In this document: positions 1-6,437 of the stretch, piece by piece | Layout: each line of letters starts with the position of its first letter | Position numbering within the stretch: position 1 is the stretch's first letter | Assembly: GCA_964394835.1 (NCBI GenBank) | Contig: CAYMZA010000015.1 | Location: 1 to 12,781, forward strand | Direction of reading: 5' to 3' | DNA length: 12,781 nt | From: UM-FILTER-36-13 sp964394835 | GTDB lineage: Bacteria > Patescibacteriota > Patescibacteriia > UBA1558 > GWA2-36-10 | Notes under the pieces: model-generated | Seen by the model: only the letters and a program-made list of their open reading frames with translations | Told to the model about the DNA's origin: nothing | The model's database searches: none | Program-made: the position numbers and the translations under genes

Positions 1-263
1 AAATATTAATATTAGGAGGAACATTTAAACCAAATGTTCCAGATACTAGAAATTCTAAAGTTGAAGATTTAATTAAATATTTAAAAAAACATAAATATAA
101 AATAGATATTTATGAACCTTTTATAAAAACTAAAAGATTGTTTAATTGCAATAATATAAATAAAAAAGATATTAAAAAATATAATTTTATAATTAAAGCT
201 GTAAATCATAAAATATTTAAAAATATTAAATATGATTATGAGATATTAAAATATACTAAATGA
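1..263 (+). CDS. UDP-N-acetylhexosamine 6-dehydrogenase, C-terminal end (partial)
   Basis: The reading frame is open from base 3 to a TGA at 261-263 and gives the last 86 residues of a protein that starts outside the window. The opening residues (GGTFKPNVPDTRNSKVEDLI) match the C-terminal UDP-binding domain of the UDP-glucose/GDP-mannose dehydrogenase family. The TFK-N-PD-RNSK pattern is typical of the WbpA/WbpO/TviB type that oxidises UDP-GlcNAc or UDP-GalNAc to the uronic acid with 2 NAD+. A hydrophobic strand and a D-x-Y-E-P motif (IDIYEPF) follow, as expected for this domain. The enzyme would be cytosolic and supply a charged sugar nucleotide. Its stop overlaps the flippase start by 4 nt (ATGA), so the two are probably translated together. 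The family call is firm; the exact substrate cannot be read from this part, because the catalytic Cys and NAD domain lie upstream. Confidence 0.85.
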   Translation, partial: ILILGGTFKPNVPDTRNSKVEDLIKYLKKHKYKIDIYEPFIKTKRLFNCNNINKKDIKKYNFIIKAVNHKIFKNIKYDYEILKYTK

Positions 264-1572
264 TAGATAGAATAAAAAATAAAATATATAAACTATTAAG
301 AAAAAGTGAAAAATATACTAAGACAGACATGGTTTATTTAGCCAAGGGTGGTTTTTGGTTAACTCTAGGACAAATAATATCTTCAGCCTCTGCTTTTCTT
401 TTAGCTATAGCTTTTGCTAATCTTTTACCTAAGGAAACTTATGGAGAGTATAAATACATATTATCTATATTAGGTATTCTATCTATACCTACTTTAAGTG
501 GTATGGGAACAGCAGTCGTACAGGCGGTAGCTAGGGGTTATGAAGGATCACTATCCTCTGCTCTTAAAATAAAAATTCGCTGGGGATTATTATCTTCTTT
601 AGCTAGTTTATCATTAGCTGGATATTATTATTTTAACGGAAATACTACTTTAACTTTTTCTTTTTTAATAGCTAGTATATTTCTTCCTTTTTTTGATACT
701 CTATCTGTTTATACGGCATTATTACAAGGAAAGAAACTATTTAAAATTTCTTCTAGATTTGGGATTATATCTAAAGCTATAACCACAATAACTATAATTT
801 TAGCTATATTTTTTTCTAAAAACATCATTATAATTTTAACAACTTATTTAGCCTCATATACCATATTGCGATTAATATTTTTAAATATTACTTTCAAAAA
901 ACACGTAGATAATAAAAATGAAGATTCAAGTACAATATCATATGGTAAACATTTAAGCTTAATGAACGTTATTGGGACCGTAGCTACTCAAATAGACAAG
1001 GTATTAGTTTTTCATTATTTGGGGGCTACTCAATTAGCCATTTATGCTATTGCCATAGCCGTACCTGAACAAATAAAAGGTATATTAAAAAATGTTAGTA
1101 GTCTAGCTTTGCCAAAATTTGCAGAAAAAAAACCAGAAGAAATTACAAAAACACTTTATAAAAAAATGTTACAAATGTTTGTTCTTTTACTCTTAATTGT
1201 TATATCTTATTGGTTTTTAGCTCCTTTTATTTTTAATTTATTTTTTCCTAAANNNNNNNNNNACTATGAATTGCACATCCCCAAGCACAATTGCATTTAT
1301 TTTTTCCTAAATATTTAAATTCTGTATTTTATAGTAGGATATTTAGTATCAGTTTATTATTAATAGCTTTCATAAATTTACCTAATACTTATTTACGATC
1401 GCAATCCAAAATAAAAGTACTTTACAAACTAAATTTTTTAAGTTCATTATTACAAATATTATTACTATTTATTTTTATCTATTTATTTGGATTATGGGGA
1501 GTAATTTTTGCTAGAATAAGTTTTAGAATACTATTAGCTATACTAAATTTATTTTTTAGTTACAAAATTTAA
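260..1572 (+). CDS. Wzx-like polysaccharide flippase (oligosaccharide transporter), interrupted by a scaffold gap
   Basis: This integral-membrane protein of the MATE/MOP Wzx group probably flips lipid-linked repeat units across the cytoplasmic membrane. The N-terminal part (331 codons, 260-1252) has the family look: a first membrane helix at about residues 31-52, then LPKETYGEYKYILS (56-69), several further helices, and TQIDKVLVFHYLG (243-255), the usual start of the second half. The frame is lost at the Ns (1253-1262). A 17-nt sequence occurs on both sides (1236-1252 and 1295-1311). Joining base 1252 to 1312 keeps frame exactly and reads FFPKYLNSVFYSRIFS, giving 417 aa, normal for Wzx. The C-terminal part (1312-1572) adds three or so helices and ends in TAA. 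The ATG overlaps the dehydrogenase stop (ATGA). I treat the break as an assembly artefact rather than a mutation; the exact lipid-linked substrate is unknown. Confidence 0.85.
1236..1252. repeat. 17-nt direct repeat, left copy at the scaffold gap
   Basis: The sequence atttattttttcctaaa ends directly at the N run and recurs exactly at 1295-1311. In the left copy it encodes the end of LFFPK of the flippase. It is most simply the overlap of two contig ends that a scaffolder failed to merge. Confidence 0.9.
1253..1262. other. Scaffold gap (10 Ns)
   Basis: There are ten ambiguous bases inside the flippase gene. The left contig ends exactly at the end of the 17-nt repeat. The number of Ns looks like a fixed placeholder, so the true distance may be zero or negative. 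Confidence 0.97.
1263..1294. other. 32-nt orphan sequence between gap and right repeat copy
   Basis: These 32 bases have clearly more G and C than the flanks and do not continue the flippase frame. They contain AATTGCA twice, 20 nt apart (1269-1275 and 1289-1295). They are probably contig-end noise from the assembler. An alternative is the edge of an unresolved insertion, with the 17-nt repeat as a target duplication, but 17 nt is longer than usual for that. Confidence 0.6.
1295..1311. repeat. 17-nt direct repeat, right copy at the scaffold gap
   Basis: This is an exact second copy of 1236-1252. From here on the flippase frame resumes and reads LFFPKYLNSVF. The repeat lets the two halves of the gene be joined in frame without losing any codon. 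Confidence 0.9.
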
Positions 1573-1573
1573 G

Positions 1574-2293
1574 TTATTTTATTACACGAAGAATAAATCT
1601 ATTAGCTGTCTTTAATTTTGATTTAGCCTCAAAGATTGGATAAATTTTAAGATTATAAAATTTACTTAATACCTTAATATTATAATATCTATTATCTATA
1701 AATTTATAGATAATTTTTTTATACCAAAGAGAATTACCTTGTCCAATGATTTTATCTAATTTTAAATCATTATTTTTTATAATCTTTTTTAATTTATCCA
1801 CTGAAAAATGTTGATAATGTTTTTTATTAAGTGGTAAATTTATACTCGGAACAGAAATTATAATCTCTCCATTTTCTTTTAATATTCTCTTAATTTCTCT
1901 AAATACACTATTTAAATATTCTGGCTTTATATGTTCAATAACTTCTATTAATAATATGGTATCAAATGATTCAGATTTATAATTTATCTTTCTCAAATCA
2001 CTAGATATGAAATTAACTTCTGGTAATAAAATACGGGCAAAGTTTATTGCCTTTTCAGAATAATCTAAACCATGTAAATTAAAATATTTTTTTTTATTTA
2101 ACTCTGCCAATACTTTAGCATCACCGCATCCAGCATCTAATAACTTAATGTTTTTATCTTTAGAAATTAAAGAAAAACATAAATCTAAATAAGAAAAATA
2201 TACTCTACCACGATATGTATCCCTACTTAAAAACCAATGATATGGTAAAACATACTGTTCTTCTTGTATTTTTTGATTATTTGAAAAATTCAT
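1574..2293 (-). CDS. Class I SAM-dependent methyltransferase
   Basis: A 239-aa soluble protein with a complete Rossmann-type methyltransferase core. The SAM-binding motif I is LLDAGCGDAK (51-60), the acidic residue after the second strand is in GLDYSEKA (75-82), and SDL lies at 98-100. FDTILLIEVIEHI (110-122) and LKENGEIIISVPS (138-150) follow in the standard order. HYQHFSVDKL (159-168) resembles the region after strand 5 in sugar or lipid O-methyltransferases of polysaccharide loci. The likely role is methylation of a glycan or its precursor, but the acceptor cannot be read from the sequence. It is the last gene of the minus-strand operon, 11 nt after the preceding methyltransferase. Its TAA lies 1 nt from the stop of the convergent flippase, which leaves no room for a separate terminator. 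The ATG start is used; no Shine-Dalgarno motif is seen. Confidence 0.85.
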   Translation of the reverse strand: MNFSNNQKIQEEQYVLPYHWFLSRDTYRGRVYFSYLDLCFSLISKDKNIKLLDAGCGDAKVLAELNKKKYFNLHGLDYSEKAINFARILLPEVNFISSDLRKINYKSESFDTILLIEVIEHIKPEYLNSVFREIKRILKENGEIIISVPSINLPLNKKHYQHFSVDKLKKIIKNNDLKLDKIIGQGNSLWYKKIIYKFIDNRYYNIKVLSKFYNLKIYPIFEAKSKLKTANRFILRVIK

Positions 2294-2304
2294 ATATTTA
2301 CAAA

Positions 2305-2934
2305 TTATTTTCTACATACTAGATAATAACCACTAGACATAAAACTTTTATATTCCTTGTCATTCCTAATATCAGCATATTCATTTTTAACAAATTTTTG
2401 CAAAAAATAAAAAAAATAAATTAACAATAGCAGTATTCCCTTGATTAACCTATTACCTTTAAATTTAACCTGGAAAATTATCCTCTGTAACAAAATAGAT
2501 ATTACCTCTAGACTACCTGATTCATTCTGAAACTGTTCTATTTTCCAATCTTTAAAAAGATTTCTCAAATCAAATTCTGTAAAACGATAATAATCATATT
2601 CATATGTATGAATTGGAAAGATAAACCTTGTTGTTAATATCAATCTACCACCAGGTTTTAAAACACGTTTCATTTCTTTTATTGCTTTTTTAGGATCCTT
2701 GAGATGTTCTAATACTTCTGTACAAAGAATTGTATTAAAACTATCATCACCAAATGGTATGTTATGGGCATCTCCCACAATATCTGGATTTTTATTTTTA
2801 TCAATATCAAGAGAGACCCTATTAGGAAAAAAACTTTCACCATATCCACCACCAGAACCGATATCTAGAATTTTTTCATTACTAGCGTATTTTTTAATAA
2901 ATAAATATAACCTTTTTCTGGTTAATTTTTGCAT
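2305..2934 (-). CDS. Class I SAM-dependent methyltransferase (Methyltransf_11/UbiE-like)
   Basis: A 209-aa protein with motif I ILDIGSGGGY (22-31), the acidic ribose-binding residue in SLDID (41-45), GDAHNIPF (54-61), FNTILCTEVLEHLKDP (66-81) and LKPGGRLILTTRF (92-104). This is the standard order of small-molecule methyltransferases. FPIHTYEYDYYRFTEFDL (106-123) is the H...YYRFT...L segment common in methyltransferases of surface-polysaccharide clusters. A hydrophobic stretch at about 164-178 followed by basic residues could dock the enzyme on the membrane. The likely job is modification of a sugar, lipid or glycan terminus; the substrate is unknown. It lies 12 nt after the upstream GT4 gene and 11 nt before the next methyltransferase. 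It differs from that neighbour outside the core motifs, so a recent tandem duplication is unlikely. Confidence 0.85.
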   Translation of the reverse strand: MQKLTRKRLYLFIKKYASNEKILDIGSGGGYGESFFPNRVSLDIDKNKNPDIVGDAHNIPFGDDSFNTILCTEVLEHLKDPKKAIKEMKRVLKPGGRLILTTRFIFPIHTYEYDYYRFTEFDLRNLFKDWKIEQFQNESGSLEVISILLQRIIFQVKFKGNRLIKGILLLLIYFFYFLQKFVKNEYADIRNDKEYKSFMSSGYYLVCRK

Positions 2935-2946
2935 AAATATTACAAA

Positions 2947-4047
2947 TTAATCATTAATAAAATTACTAACAACTTCCCCTCTTTTGTCCCAAGTAAAATC
3001 TAACATTTTTTTCTTTCTTTTTGTATTTTCACCCTCATACTTTTCTCGATTTTCAAAAAAGGTATTTAACTTATCTCTTAAATCTTCTGGATGATCATGT
3101 TTATAAAACAAAGCATCATCTTCATCTATAACCTCCTTAATATTTTCCAAATTAGTAGAAATGATGAATCTGCCACTTGCTAAATATTCGAAAAGTTTCA
3201 TTGGAGACTGAAATTTTATTGAGGGGTGATGTGGAATCAATAACACATCAGCACATTTTAAATATGATGGAATCAAGTCATTGTCTACTTGACCAAAAAA
3301 CTTCACATTATCACTTTTTTCTTCATCTAATATTTTTTTGTTAACACTACCTAATAAATAAAAACTTATTTGTGGCAATAAAGTGGCTGACCTTAAAACA
3401 ATATCAACCCCCTTTTCTTCTGTCACACTTCCCACATACATAACAATCTTTTCATTTTGATTAAGATTCATTTTTATTCTTGCTTCTTTTTTGTCAATGT
3501 TGATTACAAACCTGTTCAAATCCACGGCGTCATGAGCAGCGACGATATTATTATTTAATTTGAGGTATTTCTTTCTTAACTCATTAGTGATAGAAATGAC
3601 ACCGTCGACTCTTTTTACTATTTTATTTTTAATAAAGTTTTGTTTTCTGTTAATCCCTCTTCTGTGTATTTCATAAAAAGTTTTTATTCTAGATGGTAAA
3701 AAAAGTAACAAAATAAAAAAATACTCTGACCTAAAATAAATAAAATCAATTTCTTTTCTTATTTTTAATATCTTTAAAAAAATTGGTATTAAAAAAAAAT
3801 AAAAAGATGTCTTGCCTCCTCCAGAAAATAAAAAATTCTTTACAAAAATAATTGAAAACTTATTTTTAATTCCATGATATGCAAAGAGTTCATCTAAATT
3901 TGAGCTTGAATATTTAGGGGCAATTATAGTTAAATTAATGTCTGAATTTTTATTAATTGCCTCAACTGTTTTTAATATCTGAATTGAATGTGCCTTCTTA
4001 TTAAACAAATCAGTATTTACTAAGTAATATCCATTTTTTATAACCAT
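2947..4047 (-). CDS. GT4-family glycosyltransferase
   Basis: A 366-aa GT-B-fold retaining glycosyltransferase of normal length. The N-terminal acceptor domain opens with GYYLVNTDLFNKKAHSIQIL (6-25); the KAH-x-IQI signature also occurs in the broken gene at 6141-6437. The C-terminal nucleotide-sugar domain shows MYVGSVTEEKGVDIVLRSA (203-221), FFGQVDNDLIPSYLKCADVL (250-269) and SPMKLFEYLASGRFIIST (281-298), the family's donor-binding segment. Hydrophobic stretches at about 81-93 and 109-117 suggest contact with the membrane, where the lipid-linked acceptor would be. The ATG lies inside the end of the upstream CDP-alcohol phosphotransferase gene (10-nt overlap), so the two are likely translationally coupled. 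The donor and linkage are not readable. Base composition is visibly less AT-rich than in the GT genes beyond 6.4 kb. Confidence 0.88.
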   Translation of the reverse strand: MVIKNGYYLVNTDLFNKKAHSIQILKTVEAINKNSDINLTIIAPKYSSSNLDELFAYHGIKNKFSIIFVKNFLFSGGGKTSFYFFLIPIFLKILKIRKEIDFIYFRSEYFFILLLFLPSRIKTFYEIHRRGINRKQNFIKNKIVKRVDGVISITNELRKKYLKLNNNIVAAHDAVDLNRFVINIDKKEARIKMNLNQNEKIVMYVGSVTEEKGVDIVLRSATLLPQISFYLLGSVNKKILDEEKSDNVKFFGQVDNDLIPSYLKCADVLLIPHHPSIKFQSPMKLFEYLASGRFIISTNLENIKEVIDEDDALFYKHDHPEDLRDKLNTFFENREKYEGENTKRKKKMLDFTWDKRGEVVSNFIND

Positions 4048-4838
4048 AATTTATATTTCTTAAATAGATCTTCAAATTTCTTATCTAAATTATAAAAATA
4101 ATTTAATAAAATTAATCTTATTAAATATACACTACTTGAAATAAAATAAGAAATAAAAAAATAAAATCTTACTTCTGTATAAACAGTAAACTTTTCTAAT
4201 AAGATTATCAAAAAAACCAACACAACCATTAAGTCAAATCTTTCTACAAAACTAAATATTTTGAAAATAAAACTATTTAAAATATTTACTATAATTTTAT
4301 ATTCTCTTTTTTGTTTTATTAAAACATCATTTTTTATAAATCTAAATAATTTTAAAAACAAAAATTCTCTTTCTTTTCTTTGGTAGCGTATATTTAATTG
4401 TATGAAAACTAATAAACCAAGCATAAATCCAAAAAAAACACTGTTTTCAAATACAGTAAAACAAAATATAGATATTAAAAAACTTTGCACAAAAACATGA
4501 TACAAATCATCTAAAAAACTCCCCCTAGCTGTGATAATATTTTTATATCTTGCAATTTCACCATCGACTTTATCCAACAAAAAACCAAAATAAATCAATA
4601 TTATTCCTAAAATTTGACTTAAAAAACCACCTAAAAGCAAAAAATAAAAACCAAGAAAACTAATAATAATCATACAAAAACTTACAAAATTTGGTTTTAT
4701 TTTAGGAAATAAATTCAATAAAAGAAAAGTCAAGTACGCAGAAAAAAACCTATGTATTTTATATCCAAAATTTAAAATACTTTTTTTCTTTAACTTGTCT
4801 TTTTGGGTTTTTTCCCTAATATCTTTAATCGGAATCAT
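4038..4838 (-). CDS. CDP-alcohol phosphatidyltransferase family membrane protein with variant motif
   Basis: A 266-aa multi-helix membrane protein. It carries the CDP-alcohol phosphotransferase signature D-xx-DG-xx-AR-x8-G-xxx-D-xxx-D as DKVDGEIAR (89-97), G106 and D110. The last position is His114 (GSFLDDLYH) instead of the usual Asp, which is thought to act as the catalytic base. The approach PKIKPNFVSF (45-54) corresponds to the family's P-x-x-x-T/N-x-x-T entry. Hydrophobic helices lie at about 52-69, 71-88, 113-131, 134-149, 203-216 and 225-246. Family members transfer a phospho-alcohol from a CDP donor to a hydroxyl, making a phosphodiester. In a glycan locus the product could be a lipid anchor or a phospho-substituent rather than a housekeeping phospholipid. 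It starts 2 nt after the RtcB-like gene and overlaps the next GT4 gene by 10 nt. The family is clear; the donor is unknown. Confidence 0.82.
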   Translation of the reverse strand: MIPIKDIREKTQKDKLKKKSILNFGYKIHRFFSAYLTFLLLNLFPKIKPNFVSFCMIIISFLGFYFLLLGGFLSQILGIILIYFGFLLDKVDGEIARYKNIITARGSFLDDLYHVFVQSFLISIFCFTVFENSVFFGFMLGLLVFIQLNIRYQRKEREFLFLKLFRFIKNDVLIKQKREYKIIVNILNSFIFKIFSFVERFDLMVVLVFLIILLEKFTVYTEVRFYFFISYFISSSVYLIRLILLNYFYNLDKKFEDLFKKYKLWL

Positions 4839-4840
4839 AT

Positions 4841-6151
4841 TTATTTATTTTTTATGTTAACTAATGGTTTCAGCTCTACAACTGATTTTAAAACATTTTC
4901 TTTTTCTAAAAAATTGAAAAACGCATCTATATTTTTATTTTTAATAATATTTATTTTATTTTCTTCTTTTATATACTTTATTCCTTTTTTAAATTTGTAT
5001 AGCCTAACAATATCCTCTGTCTTTAAATTATCTTCTATATTTGTATCTAAAATATTTCCAATTCCATGATCTATAGTAAATAATGTTTTTTCTAGAGAAT
5101 CTAGTCCTTCTACGATATAAGAATTATGGTTATAGTTACCGGAAACGATACCCAAACCACCAGACTTCAATTCTTCAGCGTTATGTCTATAGATGATTTT
5201 GTCGATGTTATTTATTTTATCTAACTTGAAACTGTTATGGTTTTTATCAACTATAATTTTAGCTGTATATCCTTCTCCGTATATTTTTTTTAACGAATCA
5301 TTGATTAAACTAAATGTTGCCAACCTATATACATACCCCAAATTCATTAAAATTCTATTCAAATCAAAAAAGACATTCCTAATTTTCTTATCTTTGACAC
5401 TAATAAAATTATTATCAAAGATATATTTATCACTCCACTCTTTTTTAATAATATCTTGTAATGCCTCACCGCCAGTATGAAAAGTTATAAATAGTTGTCC
5501 CTCTTTTATCCCTTCAACATTATGACTATTTTTGTCTACCTTAACTACTTCTTGTATCTCAAAAAAATGATTACCACCAAAGTACCTACCAAAAAAATAC
5601 CTAAGTCTAACTGTCTTATTTAACCATTTTTTGTTAATATATTTACTTAATTCTTTTAGAGATGTTTTTTCTATAATGGGTAAATTTGCATCTTTTATTT
5701 CATATTTTTTTAAAACACTACCAATATTTCCTTCTAAAACATTAAAAAAATCAGTTTTAGTTAGGTCTTTTTCTTTTCTAAAAAATGGTAATCTTAGCAT
5801 ATAAAAAATATGGTACAAAAAACCATGAGTCAATTTTTTTTGAAGTTCTTTTATGAATTTTTTATTTAATTCACTCTTATCAATTGGTAATAAAACGGTC
5901 ATCATCCCACAATTAATCCCCCTCGACTTAAATTGAGGATAAAACTTATTTGCCTTTGACAAAATAACACTGCTAGAGGGAATTGTAGCCTTATAATTTG
6001 CCTTCATATACTTATCTTTTGTAAAAGAGTCCGGTAATAATATAATTTCTTTTACTCCATCTAAAAAAGATATTTCTTCTGCAAATTTCAAATTTTGTTT
6101 ACTAATATTAGTAAACGGTGAAAATATTTTTATTTTATTATTAAATTTCAT
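4841..6151 (-). CDS. Divergent RtcB-family protein (RNA-ligase fold) in a polysaccharide locus
   Basis: A 436-aa protein that follows the RtcB ligase (3'-phosphate RNA ligase) layout from end to end. In order it has LLPD (38-41), GINCGMMT (78-85), RYFGGNHFFEI (189-199), FITFHTGGEA (221-230), DKNHNSF (302-308), YRHNAEEL-GIVSGNYNHNSYIVEG (321-349) and FTIDHGIGN (358-366). From remembered E. coli RtcB, these match C78, N167/H168, H185, H281 and the guanylylated H337: here C81, N194/H195, H225, H305 and H362. Several positions differ. The metal-binding Asp (D75) is Gly78, RKGA is RHNA, HSGSRG is HTGGEA, PGSMG is SGNYN and HGAGR is HGIGN. It may have changed substrate or be inactive. No archease or RtcR gene is nearby. 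I chose the ATG at 6151 because homology starts there; an in-frame ATG at 6190 would add 13 hydrophobic residues and overlap the preceding gene more. Confidence 0.75.
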   Translation of the reverse strand: MKFNNKIKIFSPFTNISKQNLKFAEEISFLDGVKEIILLPDSFTKDKYMKANYKATIPSSSVILSKANKFYPQFKSRGINCGMMTVLLPIDKSELNKKFIKELQKKLTHGFLYHIFYMLRLPFFRKEKDLTKTDFFNVLEGNIGSVLKKYEIKDANLPIIEKTSLKELSKYINKKWLNKTVRLRYFFGRYFGGNHFFEIQEVVKVDKNSHNVEGIKEGQLFITFHTGGEALQDIIKKEWSDKYIFDNNFISVKDKKIRNVFFDLNRILMNLGYVYRLATFSLINDSLKKIYGEGYTAKIIVDKNHNSFKLDKINNIDKIIYRHNAEELKSGGLGIVSGNYNHNSYIVEGLDSLEKTLFTIDHGIGNILDTNIEDNLKTEDIVRLYKFKKGIKYIKEENKINIIKNKNIDAFFNFLEKENVLKSVVELKPLVNIKNK

Positions 6152-6437
6152 AAACTTTTTCCAATACAAAATAATAATGATAAGGATCATCTAAATCCCA
6201 AAAAGATTCTACTATTCTAAAGTTATAATTTTTAAATATTTTTTTTAATTTAAAATTTTCTTTTATAGAATAGTATTTGAAAAGATTAATATCTTTAAAT
6301 TTAATATTTTTACGAGTAGGTAAAACTAATTCTACTTTTATATTATAATTACTAAAAGCTTCACACATCTTTATAATTTGGATACCATGCGCTTTTTCTG
6401 TTGGTATTCTAACATTAGTTATGTATAATATTTTCAT
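6141..6437 (-). CDS. Truncated, possibly chimeric GT4 glycosyltransferase remnant (probable pseudogene)
   Basis: A 98-aa frame. Residues 1-67 or so (MKILYITNVRIP-TEKAHGIQIIKMCEAF ... FKYYSIKENFKLKKI) are the start of a GT4 glycosyltransferase acceptor domain, a family that is normally about 340-400 aa. Everything after that, including the whole nucleotide-sugar domain, is missing. The remaining tail (NYNFRIVESFWDLDDPYHYYFVLEK, about 70-94, ending at 98) does not look like a GT. It resembles the C-terminal strand of a methyltransferase-type protein, so the frame may be a deletion fusion of two genes; this second origin is a guess. The start overlaps the upstream GT gene as ATGA, and the end overlaps the RtcB-like gene by 11 nt. 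It is unlikely to be an active glycosyltransferase. The intact GT4 gene at 2947-4047 shares the KAH-x-IQI signature and could have replaced it. Confidence 0.6.
   Translation of the reverse strand: MKILYITNVRIPTEKAHGIQIIKMCEAFSNYNIKVELVLPTRKNIKFKDINLFKYYSIKENFKLKKIFKNYNFRIVESFWDLDDPYHYYFVLEKVYEI

Noticed and set aside
1236..1311. Insertion sequence with target-site duplication at the N gap
   Set aside because: No transposase or inverted ends are visible, 17 nt is long for a target duplication, and an exact in-frame contig-end overlap explains it more simply. Kept as an alternative only.
1291..1572. A separate small membrane protein starting with TTG at 1291
   Set aside because: It is the C-terminal part of the flippase; the 17-nt duplication joins it in frame to 260-1252.
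2699..2950. Plus-strand frame of 83 codons
   Set aside because: It lies wholly antisense to a methyltransferase with clear motifs and shows no recognisable domain.
4803..5069. Plus-strand frame of 88 codons, hydrophobic
   Set aside because: It is antisense to the RtcB-like and CDP-alcohol phosphotransferase genes; the hydrophobic composition follows from the A/T-rich complement.
5193..5480. Plus-strand frame of 95 codons
   Set aside because: It is antisense to the RtcB-like gene within conserved motifs; no independent support.
6152..6190. Upstream ATG (6190) for the RtcB-like gene
   Set aside because: It adds 13 mostly hydrophobic residues outside the homology, coded opposite a different frame of the preceding gene. 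ATG 6151 puts the conserved Cys at 81, close to C78 in E. coli RtcB.
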